From contig NC_134034.1 in NCBI RefSeq assembly GCF_964204645.1, forward strand, positions 3,070,072-3,134,071: DNA of 64,000 nucleotides. The letters are read 5' to 3'. Source of the DNA: Tubulanus polymorphus (taxonomy: Eukaryota > Nemertea > Palaeonemertea > Tubulaniformes > Tubulanidae). How positions within the stretch are numbered: position 1 is the stretch's first letter; the number at the start of each line of letters is the position of its first letter. Both the position numbers and the translations under genes were made by a program. Below are positions 63,465-64,000 of this stretch, piece by piece. Below the pieces are notes generated by a model. The model made no database searches and had not been told where the DNA came from. It saw only the letters and a list, made by a program, of their open reading frames with translations.

Positions 63465-64000
63465 CTAAAATTCAAACGTTCAAAGACGATTAAATCGCAT
63501 CTAGCTTGAAGTTCGAACGACGCACAATCGTTTTTCACGGTTTTATCAAATTCCTCGCGTTTTCCGGGAGAAAAATCGGTTCGCAAAGTTTTCCCTAATT
63601 TCCTGAATCGTGGTCGGCCGCTGCATTAAGGTCATTCCTAGCGTATATCATACCGGACATTATAGTTTTCTTTCCTATTTTACGACGGAAACAACTGTTT
63701 TTAAATACAGTTGGAGCTACCATAATCAGAACGGTCGCTTTACGCCCGTTTACAAATTCCCTAATTTTGCCATTGTTAAAACACGAAAATTCCCCGATTG
63801 AATATGTTAAATCTTGTGTTTTAAAATGTAACAATCAATTCACTTTTCGTGAATCGCGTATTGATAGAAACTTGTGGGGTCTATAGCATATTAGAATTCC
63901 CTGAGCTTTCCGGAAAGTTTTGCAAAATTTTGGGTTTTTCACCGGTTTTTTCCCTAAATTTTTCCGATTCCCGAGTTTTCGAAGGTTCACCGGGTCAGTG

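Noticed and set aside
63320-63586. Whole 88-aa minus frame as MIOS coding
   Set aside because: Only 63464-63409 fits the MIOS family; the residues before SFGKG do not match and an acceptor (gaattttag) lies at the border.

Overview
Animal (metazoan) nuclear DNA. Every gene is split by many short GT-AG introns, coding islands are GC-rich and CpG-rich in AT-rich surroundings, and miniature inverted-repeat elements and minisatellites are dense. No ribosomal, viral or bacterial gene is seen. A secreted protein built from C-type lectin, SUEL lectin, discoidin, TSP1, PAN and LRR modules, together with the repeat landscape, suggests a marine lophotrochozoan, most likely a mollusc. That assignment is inference; no marker gene is present to fix it.

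Five genes were assembled by hand from splice sites, and every exon junction keeps phase. (1) 24572-996, minus: a 23-exon gene for a predicted 1881-aa secreted chimera: signal peptide, CTLD, SUEL-type lectin, CTLD, F5/8C discoidin, 2 TSP1, 4 PAN-like modules, about 4 LRRs, then a roughly 790-aa C-terminal part I cannot place, almost all of it from one 2.1-kb exon. This is the most novel object here. (2) 28104-33464, plus: LSM12, 5 exons, complete. (3) 45634-35757, minus: NOM1 (MIF4G/MA3 nucleolar protein), 13 coding exons, complete from the chosen ATG. (4) 47942-50291, plus: RPA3, 4 coding exons, complete. (5) 63464-51326, minus: MIOS (GATOR2 subunit), 18 exons, with its 5' end beyond the window.

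Layout: gene 1 and LSM12 are divergent (3.5 kb apart); LSM12 and NOM1 are convergent; NOM1 and RPA3 are divergent; RPA3 and MIOS are tail to tail with about 1 kb between stop codons, filled by a minisatellite. The last pair is also adjacent and tail to tail in human (7p21.3, from memory), so it looks like a conserved microsynteny block. The housekeeping genes act in separate processes (RNA/ribosome biology, DNA replication, TORC1 amino-acid signalling); the chimera is probably an extracellular recognition or matrix protein.

Introns and spacers carry several repeat families: a TTAA-flanked element of about 280-295 bp with internal near-palindromes (about 10 copies), pogo-like MITEs, GGACCCAGTTCCACAG and GGGGCCGGTTGCATAGTC foldbacks, a 502-bp hairpin, a GC-rich TIR element, tRNA-like SINEs, and many tandem arrays. 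The long open frames across 1446-1740, 17909-18769, 26743-26991, 44844-45196 and 50946-51485 are products of tandem repeats and not genes.
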